Origin: Erythrobacter sp. Alg231-14
GTDB lineage: Bacteria > Pseudomonadota > Alphaproteobacteria > Sphingomonadales > Sphingomonadaceae
Assembly: GCF_900149685.1 (NCBI RefSeq)
Contig: NZ_LT702999.1
Span: 1,364,001-1,428,000, forward strand
DNA length: 64,000 nucleotides
Direction: 5' to 3'
Every line of letters begins with the position of its first letter. Positions within the stretch are counted from its first letter, which is position 1. Below are positions 52,834-61,946 of the stretch, in pieces. A model generated the notes under the pieces. The model worked only from the letters and a program-made list of their open reading frames with translations, searched no databases and was not told where the DNA came from. A program made the position numbers and the translations under genes.

Positions 52834-53606
52834 CTGCTGCCAGTCTCAACTTCACAAAACGTCGCAAGATCAAGTCGGCCTTTGTGGATATTCGCGTCCT
52901 TGAACGAACTGATTCCTACATTCGTGTGCGGGTCAATGTGGATTCCAAGGTTCTACAGACTGATGATGACTACCGTCTCGTCCTCGACGGGTTTGATCGC
53001 GGTCGCCACCAGCGCCAGAGGATAGAAAACCCTGCTGGAGACGATCTCGATTTCACCGGATTTCCGATCGATGCCTCGCTCAGGTTCAAGATCCGGCAGG
53101 TCGCAAAGGGCTCCGATGAAGGCCGCGTGATCGCCGCGACCGCCGACATCCGCCCAGTGGAAATCGAAGGCAAGGTACAGCGGGAACCGTTCATCGTCCC
53201 TGAACCCGATGATCTTGGATCGCTTCCCTGGTGCATCCAGTGGGACGGCGACGTCGCCGATCCACGCCTCGTTATTAATCGCAAGCTGGATGACATGTTC
53301 GGCTCGTGGAAGAACCCAACTCTTCAGGCACTCTACCTTCCTGCGATGCTTCGTGAGCTCCTGATTGGCCTAATCTGCCGTGTCGAGAGCGAAGACGAAC
53401 TGGACGAAGGAACGCTTGGAGGGAGTATTATCGCCTTTTGCAAAGAGCGATTTAATGCCGAAATTCCATCGGGTTCGTTCAACGGCCCCGACGGCAACAG
53501 AGACGAATGGTTGGAATGGGCCGAGGATTGTGTCGTCGAGTTCGCGGAGACAAAATGGCGCAAGGACAAGACGCTGTTTGAGCTGATGCTGGAGGCAGGA
53601 GAATGA
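52830..53606 (+). CDS. Unknown partner protein with beta-rich N-terminus
   Basis: A 258-residue protein that starts at a GTG overlapping the ATPase stop, behind GGAGG. The first 120 residues look beta-rich and include RLVLDGFDRGRHQRQRI, which recalls the C-terminal EFDGFDANRDVHIDV of the ATPase. The second half is helical: LQALYLPAMLRELLIGLICR and WLEWAEDCVVEFAETKW. No known domain named. It is the third of four coupled genes, so a complex with the ATPase is likely. Confidence 0.75.
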   Translation: MTAASLNFTKRRKIKSAFVDIRVLERTDSYIRVRVNVDSKVLQTDDDYRLVLDGFDRGRHQRQRIENPAGDDLDFTGFPIDASLRFKIRQVAKGSDEGRVIAATADIRPVEIEGKVQREPFIVPEPDDLGSLPWCIQWDGDVADPRLVINRKLDDMFGSWKNPTLQALYLPAMLRELLIGLICRVESEDELDEGTLGGSIIAFCKERFNAEIPSGSFNGPDGNRDEWLEWAEDCVVEFAETKWRKDKTLFELMLEAGE

Positions 53607-54376
53607 GCGAGTTTGCAAGTACAAAAGTCATGCGCTTCACGGATGAGGGCATTGCAGCCGTCCGTACGGCAATCGAAGGACTCCGCGATGAGGGTTCGAC
53701 GAAGAAAGGCAGCCAAGGGACCGCCATTTCTCCTGAGGAACTGGATACGCTCTCAAAGCTAGCGCGGAGGCAAGACCTCATCGAACCGTACACTGAGCAG
53801 GTCGAAATCGATCCCAGCAAACAATTTTCCAGTCGTTATGACATGGGGCAATACCTTGCTGGAATTATAACCCATATGAAGGCGGAACGTGATGCAGGTC
53901 TCTGGACGTGGATCAGCATGGTCTACCTCAGCCAGCTACTTGCCCGCCGCCAAGACGGCCAATTTCTGCTCGGCAGCGAGTACCGTTACATTCCTGATGA
54001 CAACCGTTTGAGGTATTATCGTCACTTATCCAAGATGGCGTGGTCAATATTCAAGCAGTATGGCGAAAAATCTAAGCTGTTCCTTTCGATTCCTTGCAGC
54101 ACGCATTCGGATTTTGTTGAGCAGTCGCAAAAGGACGACGTGCGTTCCAATCCGCACTTGGTCGATCTGTGTCTTGAGCTCTTCTATGATAAGAAAGCAG
54201 CAAAGCTGAAAAAGGGTGTAGCAACCTCAGTAAAGACCCCAGGAAGCTTCCGTAGGCTCGTATCGATCATATCGCCCCAACTTTATATGAACTTTGATCT
54301 TTATGACATGTCCGCCGCTAGGATCCGGGAGATTTTACCAAGCGAATTCGAGAAGTGGTTCGATAAAGCGGCATGA
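53603..54376 (+). CDS. Unknown helical partner protein (possibly DUF6339-like)
   Basis: A 257-residue, mostly helical protein. Characteristic phrases: MGQYLAGIITHMKAERDAGL, WISMVYLSQLLARRQDG, YYRHLSKMAWSIFKQYG and NPHLVDLCLELFYDKKAAKL. It reminds me of DUF6339 proteins reported next to cytosine methyltransferases, but this is from memory. It overlaps the previous gene (ATGA) and is the last of the operon; a small hairpin at 54383-54403 follows. Confidence 0.72.
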   Translation: MSEFASTKVMRFTDEGIAAVRTAIEGLRDEGSTKKGSQGTAISPEELDTLSKLARRQDLIEPYTEQVEIDPSKQFSSRYDMGQYLAGIITHMKAERDAGLWTWISMVYLSQLLARRQDGQFLLGSEYRYIPDDNRLRYYRHLSKMAWSIFKQYGEKSKLFLSIPCSTHSDFVEQSQKDDVRSNPHLVDLCLELFYDKKAAKLKKGVATSVKTPGSFRRLVSIISPQLYMNFDLYDMSAARIREILPSEFEKWFDKAA

Positions 54377-54382
54377 GAGCAA

Positions 54383-54403
54383 CCCTCAGCGCGGCATTGA
54401 GGG
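54383..54403 (+). terminator. Possible terminator hairpin after the GHKL operon
   Basis: CCCTCA (54383-54388) and TGAGGG (54398-54403) form a 6-bp stem with a nine-base loop, seven bases past the stop, followed by CGATTTGCTTT. Weak. Confidence 0.4.
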
Positions 54404-54508
54404 CGATTTGCTTTATCCGTTCGGAGCAAAGGGCCGGTTGCCCGGAACCATAGGGGAATGAACGCAACAGGCATCGTTGCTGCCTCACCGACACTAACGA
54501 ATTTCGCC

Positions 54509-55885
54509 CTATTCGGCTGCACTATCGCAGAGTGAGACCATCCGAACGTCAGTGTAGAGGTCGTTTGCCGCCTCGGTGATATTGTTCACCCGCCACTGCG
54601 AGCGACGCTTGTTGAGAGAAACATTCTCCGGACAGTATTTCGGCGCAGGATCGAGGAACAGCGTGCCTGCGTAGAGCGCCTCGAACAGCTGCTCCGCCGA
54701 AGTTTCGTGGCACCACATCACCCGATCGGAAAACTCGACCATATACTTGTGACCCGCTGCCAGCAGTGCTGGGTCTTCACATCTGGCCTTCGACGCCCGT
54801 ACATAGACGGACTCATTGTGCTTGGCAGACCAGCAGTTCAGAAGCCGCTCCAGCGACCAGCCCGCAGCAAGGCGACCTTGGTCATCGTAGAGACCCACAT
54901 GGACATCCTTATCCGCGGCAGCAGCAATTGAAGCTCCCCGCTCATGATTGACGATTTTCAGCGTTAGCCCGCTCTTTTCGCACCGGTCGCCGACACGATG
55001 GATACCGGTGAGCCGAAACTCTCCCGGCTTCGCCTCATAGCCATAGGTAAGCATGAATTTCGCGAAATCCTCAGCGTAAAGCCCCATATCGGGCTCCGGC
55101 GTAAACAGTGTGACCTTGTTCTGGGTATGCGCCTTGAGCTCAATGCCTTCGAAGTCACCGTTTTTGTCGCTGTTGGGCACAATGCCGAGTTCGTGCTCCA
55201 GCGTATAGCCGCAGACCTGCGTACCGTTGAAAGGGAGCGACTTGCGGTTGGCGTCGAGCCTGCAGCCAGGCACTGGCCTGTTCGCTACCTCGCAAAGCAT
55301 CCTCTCGAGGGCAGCAGAAACATTCCGGCCAACACGAAGATGCTTCCACACTCGCGATCCGGTTGCATTTGGCAGTGACGCCACCTCGCCCATGAACCTT
55401 CGACCGGGGTCGGCAACCATTACCGCGATGACTTCACCTGCCCCCCGACGGCCCAACACCAGATAACGAGCGATATCAGGATGCTGTTTGGTGAAATCGA
55501 CCGAAAGCGTTTCCGGCATCGTGTTCTCCACGGTCTGGAAGCCACTCAGCCTGGTTTCCGGGTATTGGGCGTAGATGATCATCTTGGCTTCGCGGGCCGG
55601 GATCTCCCGCCCGGTGCTGTCTATCCAGCAGAACTTCCGGAACACCGCCTCCGGGATGAACTTCCCCATCGTGCGGCTGCCCTTCTTGCGACTCGTCGAA
55701 GCACCCCTGAGGGAGAAAGTCACATCAAACATCGGATAGACCGGATCGAAGCCCGCCGCAGAATAGATCTGGTTCTTGTCGTTGTGGTTCTTGCGAAGCG
55801 GCTTGATCAACGCTTCCTGCGCACCGTGGGCAGAAAGCAGGCTGACAAGTTCGTCCAGCCTGGTGGGCGCAAATTCAAATGACAT
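54509..55885 (-). CDS. MvaI/BcnI-type restriction endonuclease
   Basis: A 458-residue nuclease. The C-terminal half has the MvaI/BcnI family core: EHELGIVPNSDKNGDFEGIELKAH with D244, E249 and K251 as the likely PD-(D/E)xK centre, then NKVTLFTPEPD. BcnI and MvaI themselves are about 240-250 residues and cut CCSGG and CCWGG, so this protein has an extra N-terminal region of about 200 residues. It is transcribed on minus with the Vsr and Dcm genes behind it, from an AT-rich 118-base promoter space. Cognate methylation by the neighbouring Dcm-type enzyme is inferred. Confidence 0.88.
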   Translation of the reverse strand: MSFEFAPTRLDELVSLLSAHGAQEALIKPLRKNHNDKNQIYSAAGFDPVYPMFDVTFSLRGASTSRKKGSRTMGKFIPEAVFRKFCWIDSTGREIPAREAKMIIYAQYPETRLSGFQTVENTMPETLSVDFTKQHPDIARYLVLGRRGAGEVIAVMVADPGRRFMGEVASLPNATGSRVWKHLRVGRNVSAALERMLCEVANRPVPGCRLDANRKSLPFNGTQVCGYTLEHELGIVPNSDKNGDFEGIELKAHTQNKVTLFTPEPDMGLYAEDFAKFMLTYGYEAKPGEFRLTGIHRVGDRCEKSGLTLKIVNHERGASIAAAADKDVHVGLYDDQGRLAAGWSLERLLNCWSAKHNESVYVRASKARCEDPALLAAGHKYMVEFSDRVMWCHETSAEQLFEALYAGTLFLDPAPKYCPENVSLNKRRSQWRVNNITEAANDLYTDVRMVSLCDSAAE

Positions 55886-56003
55886 TCTGATACCTCTTCG
55901 ACTTGTCTGTGAGGCATCATCTAGTTGCAGGATTGCGCTGGCACAACCCCTTCGCCGCCGCTAAAACCAAGCAGCATGCTTGGACTACCTGTATTAAATA
56001 CGT

Positions 56004-56582
56004 TTATTTTTTTGTGTGATGCTTAGTTTGCGAATTATTTGGTGGGCCGTGTGGAATGGAAACTGTCCGATGATCACCGAGGAAGCATTCCTGCTGATCA
56101 CTCTGGAGAAACCGCGCAAGCTCACTCAGGACCTCCTTCTGGGGGAGGCGACTCTTCCCCTTCATCTGACATTCCCAGACTACCGCCACCCGCCAGCCTA
56201 CATCGAGAAGGGCACTCCGATTCCTTTCGTCGCGTTCGATGTTGGCAGTAATCTTCGACCGCCAGAATTCCTCGCGGGTGCGCGGCCAGCGGAAAAGATG
56301 GCAGTCATGGCCGTGCCAGAAACACCCGCGCACCTCGATAACGGCTCGCCTTGACGGAAAGACCAGATCAGGCCTGCCTGGAAGATTGCGATCATGTAGC
56401 CGGAAGCGGAAGCCGAGGCGGTGCAACCCGGACCTGATTAACTTCTCGGGAATAGTATCGCTCCCCCTTATGCCGGCCATCATCCGGCTGCGTTTTTCAG
56501 GGGAGACTATATCCGGCAATTCAGGCGTCGACAGTCTGCTTGGGCTCTTGAGCCGCCGCCGCCTCCGATTTGCCAAGTGCAC
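56004..56582 (-). CDS. vsr: Vsr-type very short patch repair endonuclease
   Basis: A 192-residue protein with [20 protein letters not shown], then the Vsr core [20 protein letters not shown] and [14 protein letters not shown], containing the catalytic Asp of GRPD and His residues of WHGHDC. It nicks 5' to T:G mismatches arising when 5-methylcytosine deaminates, so it belongs with the Dcm-type gene it overlaps by 62 bases. GTG at 56582 is assumed; a later start is possible. About 40 extra C-terminal residues beyond the usual length. Confidence 0.92.
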   Translation of the reverse strand: MHLANRRRRRLKSPSRLSTPELPDIVSPEKRSRMMAGIRGSDTIPEKLIRSGLHRLGFRFRLHDRNLPGRPDLVFPSRRAVIEVRGCFWHGHDCHLFRWPRTREEFWRSKITANIERDERNRSALLDVGWRVAVVWECQMKGKSRLPQKEVLSELARFLQSDQQECFLGDHRTVSIPHGPPNNSQTKHHTKK

Positions 56583-57762
56583 GTAGGATGGCTGGCTGCA
56601 TTGTGCGCGCTATCGCCTCAATCACTGGTACAACCACGGCATTGCCAAACTGACGATATGCCTGCGTGTCAGAGACAGGGATCAGCCATTCGCGCCCATC
56701 CCTCTCGAAACCCATGAGCCTCGCGCATTCGGTCGGGGTCAAGCGCCGCGGCCGCGTGCCCTTCTGATCAATGAGGATCTCCGAGCCATCCTTGTGATAA
56801 CGAGCCGACAGGGTCCGCGCCACGTCGCCAGGGCCATGAGCCGTAAACCCGAAACCGTTACCAGCCTTCTCATGCTTCTTGCGGTAGGCCTGCAGGTAAT
56901 CCCACAGCTTCGGGGTCAGGGTATATTTTGCATCGATCTCGTTATGCGACTGCAGGATCGAACCCAGAGTTGGCCATTCCTCTTCAGGCGGCACAAAGGC
57001 ATCAAAATCGTCGAAGTTGAAGCCGGCATCCTCGCGGAATCCGACGATGAAGATTCGTTGCCGCTTCTGGGGAACGAATGGGGCTGAACTGATTATCCTC
57101 GTCTGGATCCTGTAGCCGAGCTCATCGGTCAGCGTGTTCTTGATGACCTCAAACGTCCGGCCCTTGTCGTGACTCTTGAGGTTCTTGACGTTCTCCAGCA
57201 GGAATGCCGCCGGCTGATGATGGCGGATGATCCGCGCAATCTCGAAAAAGAGATTGCCCTGCTCTTCACACTCGAACCCATGCTTGCGACCGAGCGAGTT
57301 TTTCTTCGAAACGCCGGCCAGCGAAAACGGCTGACAAGGAAACCCAGCAAGCAGAACATCGTGTTCGGGGATCAATGAGGGGTCTTCCCCATAGGGACGA
57401 ATGTCTCCAGCAAAGACATGGTCATCGCCATCGGGGAAATTGCGTAGGTAAGTCTTCTGTGAGAAGCGATCCCACTCACTGGTGAAAACGCACTTTCCAC
57501 CGATTGCCTCGAAACCAATCCTCATGCCGCCGATACCGGCGAAAAGGTCGATGAAGCGGAAGGCCGGGTCCTTGTTGACCTTTGGCGCTCTCGCTCGAGC
57601 CAGCTCCCGCATCTTCTCGACCGTCAGTTTGGGTGCGCTGCAATCGCCAGCAATATACCGTTTCACCTGACGCGTTGATTGACCGAGCGTTTCCGCCAAC
57701 TCTTCCAGTTCAACTCCGGCCTTTTCGAAATCGTGGGCGAAGCTGTTTTTCTCGGCGCTCAT
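56521..57762 (-). CDS. dcm: Dcm-type DNA (cytosine-5) methyltransferase
   Basis: A 413-residue C5 methyltransferase. An N-terminal helix-turn-helix-like region ([19 protein letters not shown]) is followed by motif [13 protein letters not shown] near residue 72, motif [13 protein letters not shown] with the catalytic Cys near 144, [10 protein letters not shown] (VI), [11 protein letters not shown] (VIII), [12 protein letters not shown] (IX) and [16 protein letters not shown] (X). The order and wording are close to E. coli Dcm. Together with Vsr and an MvaI/BcnI nuclease this points to a CC(W/S)GG target; the exact site is inferred. The N-terminal domain could repress its own promoter. Confidence 0.95.
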   Translation of the reverse strand: MSAEKNSFAHDFEKAGVELEELAETLGQSTRQVKRYIAGDCSAPKLTVEKMRELARARAPKVNKDPAFRFIDLFAGIGGMRIGFEAIGGKCVFTSEWDRFSQKTYLRNFPDGDDHVFAGDIRPYGEDPSLIPEHDVLLAGFPCQPFSLAGVSKKNSLGRKHGFECEEQGNLFFEIARIIRHHQPAAFLLENVKNLKSHDKGRTFEVIKNTLTDELGYRIQTRIISSAPFVPQKRQRIFIVGFREDAGFNFDDFDAFVPPEEEWPTLGSILQSHNEIDAKYTLTPKLWDYLQAYRKKHEKAGNGFGFTAHGPGDVARTLSARYHKDGSEILIDQKGTRPRRLTPTECARLMGFERDGREWLIPVSDTQAYRQFGNAVVVPVIEAIARTMQPAILRALGKSEAAAAQEPKQTVDA

Positions 57763-58005
57763 GTGCTCTCCATTGCATCTGGGTCGATTTATGACAGATT
57801 GGCATGGAGGCTACCGGAAAGCAAGGATTTGTTCACTTTTTGTTTCCACGTCGTCCACAGGCAAGGACGTGAAAGCTGAGCAGCTTCGTGAACTGATTTT
57901 ATGTTAAGTGGTTGACTGGAGTTGGGCCGTTAGCGGACAGACTGCTCTTGCGAGCCAAGAGGCTAGAACCGGACTGTTGGAAATCGACCCAATTGGCGCC
58001 AAAAA

Positions 58006-58782
58006 CTACATTGAAAAATCGGGTGGCAAGAATGCTTCGATCGGTCGATTGGAGCCATTGCTGCCTTCAATGAACCAATCGGTAATGGCCAATCCAACCG
58101 GCGAATAGGCGATTGCCATAGAGAGCGCGAAGGTCCCGATGTAGAGGCCCAGACCCCAATAATAGGCTGGATGGATTTTACCGCGCACTCTTTTGTCTAC
58201 GACCATTCCGATCAAGGGAAACACCCAGGTCGCGGCAGTGATGGTGAACCAAGCATAAGGAATCAAAAGCGGCGCTGGGATTAGACGGCCAAGACCCGGT
58301 CCGGTTAGAATAGCCAGCGCACACAGCATCAACCTTCTGTGCCATCCGATATGACGTTGGACTCGCAACGCCCATATGGACAGCGCGCCAAAGCACAACA
58401 GCAGTGCCGAATTGCTTATCAAGAACTCGCTTACGTTGAAGAAGAACGGACCGCCATTCCTGCGGGCAACGGTGACCATAATCAACAAGCCAACCGCGAC
58501 CATAGCCGGAATGAAGAGATAAGCCATTTTGCCGAGCTTTGCGTGCAACACGAATTTACCGCGATACGCTGTGATGTGTTGCAAGAGATAGAAACCCAGC
58601 CAGCCCATGAAGAGCACGCCGTGCAGATGATATTGCAATGGCGCATCAAAGCTCGAGCGTCCCATTGCCAATTGGAACACAAATCCAGCTACGATCACTA
58701 CAGTCATGATCGCGGCCATTCTTACAAAAAAGCGTGTGCTATCTTTCGTCGCTCGCGCGTCTGATGCCGTTTCAACCGCCAT
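58006..58782 (-). CDS. Seven-helix membrane protein of unknown function
   Basis: A 258-residue protein with about seven hydrophobic segments, such as FFVRMAAIMTVVIVAGFVFQL and PAMVAVGLLIMVTVA. The phrases HLHGVLFMGWLGFYLLQH and RHIGWHRRLMLCALAIL carry conserved His residues reminiscent of haem or metal sites in small cytochrome-like membrane proteins, but no family is certain. It lies in the cargo part of the element, without nearby partners. Confidence 0.82.
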   Translation of the reverse strand: MAVETASDARATKDSTRFFVRMAAIMTVVIVAGFVFQLAMGRSSFDAPLQYHLHGVLFMGWLGFYLLQHITAYRGKFVLHAKLGKMAYLFIPAMVAVGLLIMVTVARRNGGPFFFNVSEFLISNSALLLCFGALSIWALRVQRHIGWHRRLMLCALAILTGPGLGRLIPAPLLIPYAWFTITAATWVFPLIGMVVDKRVRGKIHPAYYWGLGLYIGTFALSMAIAYSPVGLAITDWFIEGSNGSNRPIEAFLPPDFSM

Positions 58783-59162
58783 ACCAAATCCCCCCTGCGC
58801 AGTTCATATGCGACCACCACTTCGATGGTCAACGACCGTGGGGTTGCGACTGCTCCAACCCCCAATAGCAGCCTTTCAGCGGTCCAAAGAGGGGCGCCGA
58901 GAGCGGTCTGACCGCTTCCCTCAGCTCGTAGCCAAAAGCGGCTCGTCAGCAACCGACCCAAAAGCGGACGTTTGTGGTGCCTGGTTCTTGCCACCTTATC
59001 TAGCGCCAGACCTACAAATTTTGACGCTCGGCCGTTTTGGCCGATTGGCGAAATCTTGCGGATTAAGAGCCGACTTAGCCTCCCTATCATTACGCCGTTC
59101 GGAAACAGGTTACCGTTAGACTGACAGAACTCATAAGCTGAGCGTCAGCGCTCTTGCTCTAT
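58783..59162. other. Gene-free region
   Basis: 380 bases with no supported gene. It contains scattered AAGCGGAC/GTCCGC-like words, also seen at about 44150 and 57930, which look like degraded repeats. Confidence 0.45.
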
Positions 59163-59447
59163 TCAGCCGCAAGTGACTTCGAAAGGTACTTTGGCCTGCC
59201 AAGACCCTTGCGATTGTCTGGCCTCACAAGCTTTGTATTGCGCATCGAGCATCCGTTCATTTCTATTGCTACACTGGAACCTGGCTTCTCGCTCAGCACT
59301 GACTTGTGCCTCTTCGCAAGCTTGAGCCTGTGTGGCAGAAAATTCAGTTGGGCCATATCTAGTGAATGTTGACTGTGCATGCACCGCAGTCGCGACCCCC
59401 AAAGTAAGTCCGGTCAACAAAATTGCTTTTTCAGCTTTATTTTTCAT
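59163..59447 (-). CDS. Small secreted cysteine-containing protein
   Basis: A 94-residue product with a signal peptide (KAILLTGLTLGVATAVHAQ). The mature 70 residues contain four Cys (ACEEAQ, FQCSN, KACEA, VTCG), consistent with two disulfides in the periplasm. No family recognised. Confidence 0.7.
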   Translation of the reverse strand: MKNKAEKAILLTGLTLGVATAVHAQSTFTRYGPTEFSATQAQACEEAQVSAEREARFQCSNRNERMLDAQYKACEARQSQGSWQAKVPFEVTCG

Positions 59448-59614
59448 ATTACCCCCTGATTCACTGATAAATGCAATAGATCGCTCGACCCATTTGCGAA
59501 GGTCTCCTGAAGCGCCACGGCTTGCCCGCTACAATTCCAACAGAAGGTCTTGGGACCTAAAAGGCCGCACTTGCCACAAACAGTTTGCGACCAAATTTGC
59601 ACGGCCGCGACCCT

Positions 59615-60433
59615 TCAAAAATCGCCATCGTGCGGCGCAATATTGTTGGGTGCATCGATCCATCCGTGCATGCCATCGTAGAAGACATCGCACCACAGCT
59701 TACCCGATCGGGTAATGCACCAATCGACATAAACCTCTCCGGCATTGTGAGGTATCACACCGAGCCGGTCGGAATTGACGTTGTAATCCGACCATGTTTG
59801 GAGCCCTTCATTTGGCCTAAGGTTGACGACATAGCCTCGGTAATCTGCTGAATATGCGTCACCACCACCTGTCCATTCGGCAGTTTTGGGTCCGCAATAG
59901 TGGTCTCGCACCTGCAAAAATGTCTCATAAGGCAGGGGAGCGTAGTTGCCGTAGGCGTCAGTGCCGCGTTGCGACCAGTTTTCAGGGTCGGAAAGTCTCG
60001 TTGAAAAACTACCGTCCCAGCCAGGCCGGTCCCACTCAGGGTCCCTGTCGATTTCACCGCCATTGACAAGTACCCCGGTCAAATCGGCGGGCACCCCCAT
60101 TTCAAGATTGTATTCCCTTATCGTAACAAACCCCAGCGCACGGCACTCAAATTCGACCAAACCGGCAAACACACTCTTCTCATTTGTCTCGACATAGACA
60201 GTTCGGCGGTAACCCACTCGCTCTATTTCGGTCCCGCCCCAAACTGACGAATAGGGCGCTTCGAGCTGTTGGGTGTAGATATAATCAAGCATAACCCCAG
60301 GGCGAAAATCACTGGGATAGGAGCGGGCATCCTGCTGCGCCGACACTGCTAAAGCCGGAACACTAATGGATGCCGACAGCAACAACCCAGCTAAAATATG
60401 CATTGTTCGCTTAAGTCCATCGATGCTCATCAT
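59615..60433 (-). CDS. Secreted protein of unknown function
   Basis: A 272-residue protein with a signal peptide (TMHILAGLLLSASISVPALA). Conserved-looking parts include MLDYIYTQQLEAPYSSVWGG, VEFECRALGFVTIREYNLEMG and a Trp/Cys-rich end (VDWCITRSGKLWCDVFYDGMHGWIDA) resembling an SH3-like module by its GWIDA ending. Function unknown; periplasmic or surface location expected. Confidence 0.78.
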   Translation of the reverse strand: MMSIDGLKRTMHILAGLLLSASISVPALAVSAQQDARSYPSDFRPGVMLDYIYTQQLEAPYSSVWGGTEIERVGYRRTVYVETNEKSVFAGLVEFECRALGFVTIREYNLEMGVPADLTGVLVNGGEIDRDPEWDRPGWDGSFSTRLSDPENWSQRGTDAYGNYAPLPYETFLQVRDHYCGPKTAEWTGGGDAYSADYRGYVVNLRPNEGLQTWSDYNVNSDRLGVIPHNAGEVYVDWCITRSGKLWCDVFYDGMHGWIDAPNNIAPHDGDF

Positions 60434-60798
60434 TACATTCCCCCCAAAAATTGCCTTCAGCGAACCTGTAAATCCGGGCTAAGGTCCCACATTACAGATC
60501 ATCCACTGCTCTCACTCAAAATTCATCGCCTGATACGCTTCAATTGGCCCCGCGCTAGAGCACTTTCTGCGAGTTGATACTTGGATTAGCCCAGGCCGCT
60601 TTCACGTCTTTGGTTGAAAGTCATTGGGTCGGTTGGGCATTGAACGGAGCACTGACCCATGCATCCATCGTCGCAGGTGAAGCTGCGATTCATCGCGGAA
60701 GCTCTCCATGGAGGTGAAAGCTAATCGTAGCCCCCGAGTAATCCAATGTAACTTTGCGCGCGATTGGAATCTTTTCCGATCGCGCGCAGAATTTTGCG
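60434..60798. other. Gene-free region
   Basis: 365 bases without a supported gene. It contains the hairpin at 60755-60788. A 91-codon minus frame overlapping the end of the next gene lacks any recognisable feature. Confidence 0.5.
60755..60788 (-). terminator. Near-perfect 15-bp hairpin after the duplicated-repeat protein gene
   Basis: TGCGCGCGAT (60755-60764) pairs with ATCGCGCGCA (60779-60788), and the inner GGAA/TTCC extends the stem to 15 positions with one wobble and a TCTT loop. It starts 10 bases past the stop of the gene at 60799. Little T-tract follows on minus. Confidence 0.65.
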
Positions 60799-61674
60799 TC
60801 AGTTGTCGATCAATGTGATGGTAATATTGTTGAATATATTGCCAAGGTTTTGCGCTTCCAACCGCACAGTTTCGCAAGAGCCGCGCGTCGCCTGAGTGTT
60901 AAGCACAACAAACATGTCATCGTGCAACTCTGAGTCGCTGTGGAGCAAGGCGCCTTGCCCGTTGAATACGTTGTAGTCGACGTCAGTGTCTCCATCGCCG
61001 TTCACGTCAATCGTCACGTTGCTGGTGCAGAGATAGAGATCGATCACCATCGTCGAATTTGCTTGCACTGGATAAGACTTCACATCGTTTTCACGATTGG
61101 CGACTGTATCCCGCATCATGGAAGTGGATTGTGTGAAATTAAGCAGTCGCTGCGCATTTTGTCGCTGCTGCAACGCCTGATTTGTCGAGGGTGGCGGTGT
61201 TGAACGCGAGAGATTACTTGGCCGGCTAGGCGCAACTGCGCGTCGAATCAGGTTTGGCTGATTAAGTTCGATCAGCCCGGCCCGGTAAAGTGTGCGGCAG
61301 TCATTCGCATCGCTATTTCTGTCCGAATCTTCCAAAACATCTGCCATTCCTGGCCCTCTAAACCGGGGGTCGTCACATTCTCCATCGTTTGCCCAAGTGC
61401 TGGAATTGCCGCCGAACTCAACGTAGTCAGCCCGGAGTCGAATCTGGCCTCGCTGGTACAGTCTGAGGCAGTCAGTCGCATCTTTAGCTGTGTCTGAGAT
61501 ATTGGTTGAACTGGCCGCCCCGCGCCCTTCAAATCGAGGGTCATCGCATTCCTCATCATTGGCATAAATGCTTGAATCGTCGCCGAATTGTATCGTGCGG
61601 TTTTGTGCATTCACCGGCGTAGTAATTATCGTAACGAGCGCGGCAGACGCCGCGACTATGTACCTATTTAGCAT
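60799..61674 (-). CDS. Secreted protein with two ECDDPRF repeats
   Basis: A 291-residue protein with a signal peptide from the ATG at 61674 (YIVAASAALVTIITTPVNA). Two copies of a 45-50-residue unit follow: FGDDSSIYANDEECDDPRFE with DATDCLRLYQRG, then FGGNSSTWANDGECDDPRFR with DANDCRTLYRAG. The acidic Cys-containing motif could bind calcium. After a Pro/Ser-rich linker, the C-terminal 110 residues form a beta domain like pre-peptidase domains (VDYNVFNGQGALLHSDSEL). Known as a recurrent alphaproteobacterial repeat; role unknown. Confidence 0.82.
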   Translation of the reverse strand: MLNRYIVAASAALVTIITTPVNAQNRTIQFGDDSSIYANDEECDDPRFEGRGAASSTNISDTAKDATDCLRLYQRGQIRLRADYVEFGGNSSTWANDGECDDPRFRGPGMADVLEDSDRNSDANDCRTLYRAGLIELNQPNLIRRAVAPSRPSNLSRSTPPPSTNQALQQRQNAQRLLNFTQSTSMMRDTVANRENDVKSYPVQANSTMVIDLYLCTSNVTIDVNGDGDTDVDYNVFNGQGALLHSDSELHDDMFVVLNTQATRGSCETVRLEAQNLGNIFNNITITLIDN

Positions 61675-61946
61675 AGAATTCCCCCCCCACATTGACAAGG
61701 CGATCGACCCCAGCCGATCACTTAAGCTAGCCTCGCAGATTGTCAGACCACTGTAAATCAGACATGTCAGTAGCATGGCTGCTCGGATATCTTGATCAGA
61801 GAATTTCAGGAAAACAGCGGAACTCTGTCAATCAGACACTAGTTGCGATTGGACTGACAGCATTCACCCTCAGTCCTTGTCGAAAAGCTTGTGTGGTAGC
61901 GAACCTGCAAGCGGTCACCCAGAATTTCTGAGCAACCGCCCGAACG

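Noticed and set aside
50678..57762. Naming the GHKL locus an MZA system
   Set aside because: No Z1-domain, AIPR or PD-(D/E)xK helicase-type partner gene was found; only the ATPase, Dcm and Vsr logic is shared.
60602..60877. 91-codon minus-strand frame
   Set aside because: It overlaps the end of a better supported gene and the terminator hairpin and has no recognisable features.
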